The notes beneath the pieces were generated by a model. The model did no database searches and was not told the origin of the DNA. It saw only the letters and a program-made list of their open reading frames with translations. Both the position numbers and the translations under genes were made by a program. A stretch of 64,000 nt of DNA from Novosphingobium sp. SG751A (GTDB lineage: Bacteria; Pseudomonadota; Alphaproteobacteria; Sphingomonadales; Sphingomonadaceae). The DNA is taken from contig NZ_JABGCB010000006.1 in the NCBI RefSeq assembly GCF_013149295.1, positions 1-64,000 on the forward strand, in the 5' to 3' direction. Below are positions 62,290-64,000 of this stretch, piece after piece (positions within the stretch are counted from its first letter, which is position 1; the number at the start of each line of letters is the position of its first letter).

Positions 62290-63174
62290 ATGCGTCAACG
62301 CGCTTCTTTCGCTTTGCTGGGCGCTTTGGCGCTGGCTTTTTCCTCCAATCCTGCGTTGCAGGCGCGGCCCGTTGCGGCCGCGTCTGTTGCTGCGCCTGCG
62401 GGCATCGCGCCCTCGCGCGTGGTGCCTTTGCAAGGCGGGCGCAATTTCCGCGATCTCGGCGGCTATCGCACGAGCGATGGGCGGATGGTCAAATGGGGCC
62501 TGCTCTATCGTTCGGGTTCGATGACCGGGCTGACCGCCGATGATTACGCGGCGCTGGAAAAGCGCGGCATTCGCGTGGTCTGCGATCTGCGTTCCACCGC
62601 CGAACGGCAGGCCGAGCCGGTGAACTGGCCCCACGCGCTGCCCCGCGTGCTGGCCGATGATTATGTGATGGATAATGGGCAATTCCTGCCCAAGGGCGAT
62701 CCGCGCCAGTTTACCGCCGATCAGGTGCGCGGCGCGATGGCGTCTTCCTATCCGCGCCTGCTCACGCAATTCAACAGCCAGTATCGCCGCATGTTTGGCG
62801 AGCTGCTGGCGGGTCATGCGCCGCTGGCCTTCAACTGCTCGGCGGGCAAGGATCGCACCGGCATTGGCGCGGCGCTGATCCTGACCGCGCTGGGCGTGCC
62901 GCGTGAAACGGTGATTTCCGATTATATGCTGTCGAACCAGACGCTTGACCCGGCCAAGCTGATGGGCGGCAAGGCTATGGCGAACAGTCCTTTTGCCGCG
63001 CTCCCGCCTGAGGCGCTCAAGCTGCTGGTGGGCGTTGACCGCTCCTATATCGAGGCCGCCTTTACCGTGATCGATGCGCATCAGGGCGGTGCGATGGGCT
63101 ATCTGCGCGACGAACTGCGCCTTGGCGTCGGAGAAATCCAGCGCCTGCGCGGGTTTTATCTGACTCGTCGGTAA
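62290..63174 (+). CDS. secreted tyrosine-protein phosphatase-like protein (DSP family)
   Basis: A 294-residue protein with signal peptide (cleavage near NPALQA) and the catalytic loop FNCSAGKDRTGIGAAL (Cys-x5-Arg). VPLQGGRNFRDLGGYRTSDGRMVKWGLLYRSGSM is the hallmark of the bacterial Y_phosphatase3/LptpA type, which acts on phosphotyrosine and phosphoinositides. GGAGGGA is 6 bases upstream of the ATG at 62290; ATGs at 62269 and 62284 are less suited. Follows the receptor gene in one operon. Confidence 0.9.
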   Translation: MRQRASFALLGALALAFSSNPALQARPVAAASVAAPAGIAPSRVVPLQGGRNFRDLGGYRTSDGRMVKWGLLYRSGSMTGLTADDYAALEKRGIRVVCDLRSTAERQAEPVNWPHALPRVLADDYVMDNGQFLPKGDPRQFTADQVRGAMASSYPRLLTQFNSQYRRMFGELLAGHAPLAFNCSAGKDRTGIGAALILTALGVPRETVISDYMLSNQTLDPAKLMGGKAMANSPFAALPPEALKLLVGVDRSYIEAAFTVIDAHQGGAMGYLRDELRLGVGEIQRLRGFYLTRR

Positions 63175-63177
63175 AAC

Positions 63178-64000
63178 CTAGGCGGGCACCACGCCGGGAT
63201 GGCCGCGTTCGACGGCCAGCCGGCGCCAGGTGGACAGTGCGCCGTCAGGGCGGGTCACGCGGTCGATCACTTTGAGATCGGCATGCCAAACTTCGCGGCC
63301 CACATCACACAGAACATAGCCGCGCCGGTCGCATACGGCCTTAAGCGCTTGATTATGCGCCAGCGCGTGGCGGCTGTGCATCGTATCGTCGCCCTGACCA
63401 TCGGCGCCCGATGAAATCGAGGTGGCGAGAAATTCGCTGGCGATGATTTTGCCCGAACCCTGATCCTGCACCAGATCGCCCGCGTAATGCAGATGCGCGT
63501 CCCCGCTGACCGTCACGACATTGCCGGGGCAGGCGCGATCAATATGATCCAGCAGACGGCGGCGGCTGTGCAGATAGCCCGACCAGCGGTCGAGATTATA
63601 GCCTTGCGTCCCCGTAGCCTTATCCGCCAGCGACAGATGCATCAGCATCACCTGCTGCGCGATCAGGTTCCAGCGTGTGTCGGAACGGTTCAAGGCATTG
63701 AAAAGCCAGGCCTCCTGCTCCGCGCCCAGCATGGTGCGGCGTGGATCGGCCACCTCCGGCGTAATCGGCGCATAATAGGGGCCGGGGATTTGATCCGAGC
63801 GATGCTGGCGCGTGTCCAGCACAAAGCCATTGAGCAGATCGCCGTAACGCGCCGCCCGGTGCATCGCCATGCGCGGCCCGTCGGGCATGGACTGGCGGCG
63901 CAGCGGCATATGTTCATAATAGGCCTGAAATGCGGCGGCGCGGCGATAGAGGAAGACTTCGGGCGGGGTGCCGTCCTGATCCACCGCATCGGCCCAGTCA
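63178..64000 (-). CDS. PhoD-type alkaline phosphatase/phosphodiesterase, N-terminus cut by window
   Basis: The last 274 residues of a PhoD-like metallophosphoesterase; the frame stays open to base 64000. AAAFQAYYEHMPLRRQSMPDGPRMAMHRAARYGDL, DTRQHRSDQ, MLGAEQEAWLFNAL and VVTVSGDAHLHYAGDL (metal His) are family marks. The N-terminal signal and first metal ligands lie outside. It releases phosphate from diesters or monoesters in the periplasm. It is convergent with the phosphatase gene, 3 bases between the stops. Confidence 0.87.
   Translation of the reverse strand, partial: DWADAVDQDGTPPEVFLYRRAAAFQAYYEHMPLRRQSMPDGPRMAMHRAARYGDLLNGFVLDTRQHRSDQIPGPYYAPITPEVADPRRTMLGAEQEAWLFNALNRSDTRWNLIAQQVMLMHLSLADKATGTQGYNLDRWSGYLHSRRRLLDHIDRACPGNVVTVSGDAHLHYAGDLVQDQGSGKIIASEFLATSISSGADGQGDDTMHSRHALAHNQALKAVCDRRGYVLCDVGREVWHADLKVIDRVTRPDGALSTWRRLAVERGHPGVVPA

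Noticed and set aside
1..64000. Prophage, secretion system or known antiphage defence genes
   Set aside because: I looked for capsid, tail, integrase, restriction, retron, CBASS and toxin modules and saw none besides ParDE.

Overview
The window looks like part of a secondary replicon (megaplasmid or chromid) of a sphingomonad alphaproteobacterium, most likely Novosphingobium or a close relative. The grounds are high GC, four TonB-dependent receptors, sphingomonad-typical secreted proteins of the DUF6152 type, a beta-ketoadipate operon, and a plasmid-type repA-parA-parB module with an iteron origin at 45.8-50.1 kb. The genus call is an inference from gene content, not from a marker gene. No rRNA, tRNA or CRISPR was seen.

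Left part (0-13.6 kb): the 3' end of an IS transposase, then an organosulfur (sulfonate/sulfone) scavenging locus. A nitroreductase-type flavoenzyme stands divergent to a three-gene operon (flavin monooxygenase, fumarate/APS-reductase-like flavoprotein, 2[4Fe-4S] ferredoxin). It faces a seven-gene leftward operon (ssuC, ssuB, cupin dioxygenase, triple rhodanese, SsuD-like and NtaA/SnaA-like monooxygenases, ssuA) with a divergent LysR gene. A peroxiredoxin-like gene follows.

13.6-25.9 kb: a diheme cytochrome c gene; a tandemly duplicated two-gene module of secreted proteins (A1-B1-A2-B2) whose B members (DUF6152) are predicted to start with His-His after signal cleavage; two small four-helix-type membrane proteins and a TonB receptor. 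A second TonB receptor operon follows, with an orphan SsuA-like binding protein and an alpha/beta-hydrolase-fold protein that lacks its nucleophile. A nitronate monooxygenase gene is divergent to it.

26-45.7 kb: a complete RND tripartite efflux operon; a complete wsp surface-sensing operon (wspA-B-C-D-E-F-R, cyclic-di-GMP output); a divergent GAF-GGDEF-EAL protein; and a beta-ketoadipate operon (CoA transferase A and B, pcaF thiolase, IclR regulator) preceded by three phased CGATTAT repeats.

45.7-51.3 kb: the replication and partition core. parB, parA and repA all run leftwards. A 20-bp palindromic element, probably the centromere, occurs three times. Six iterons lie upstream of repA and two near-consensus solitary iterons lie in opposite orientation on either side. 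Four GAATC (CcrM-type) sites fall within 28 bp. An HU gene sits next to the origin, followed by about 0.8 kb with no recognisable gene.

51.3-64 kb: a LacI-controlled sulfatase/TonB receptor operon with two phased operators, a LysE exporter, a ParDE toxin-antitoxin pair, a flavin monooxygenase/DUF3237 pair divergent to a TonB receptor/tyrosine phosphatase operon, and a PhoD-type phosphodiesterase gene cut by the window end.
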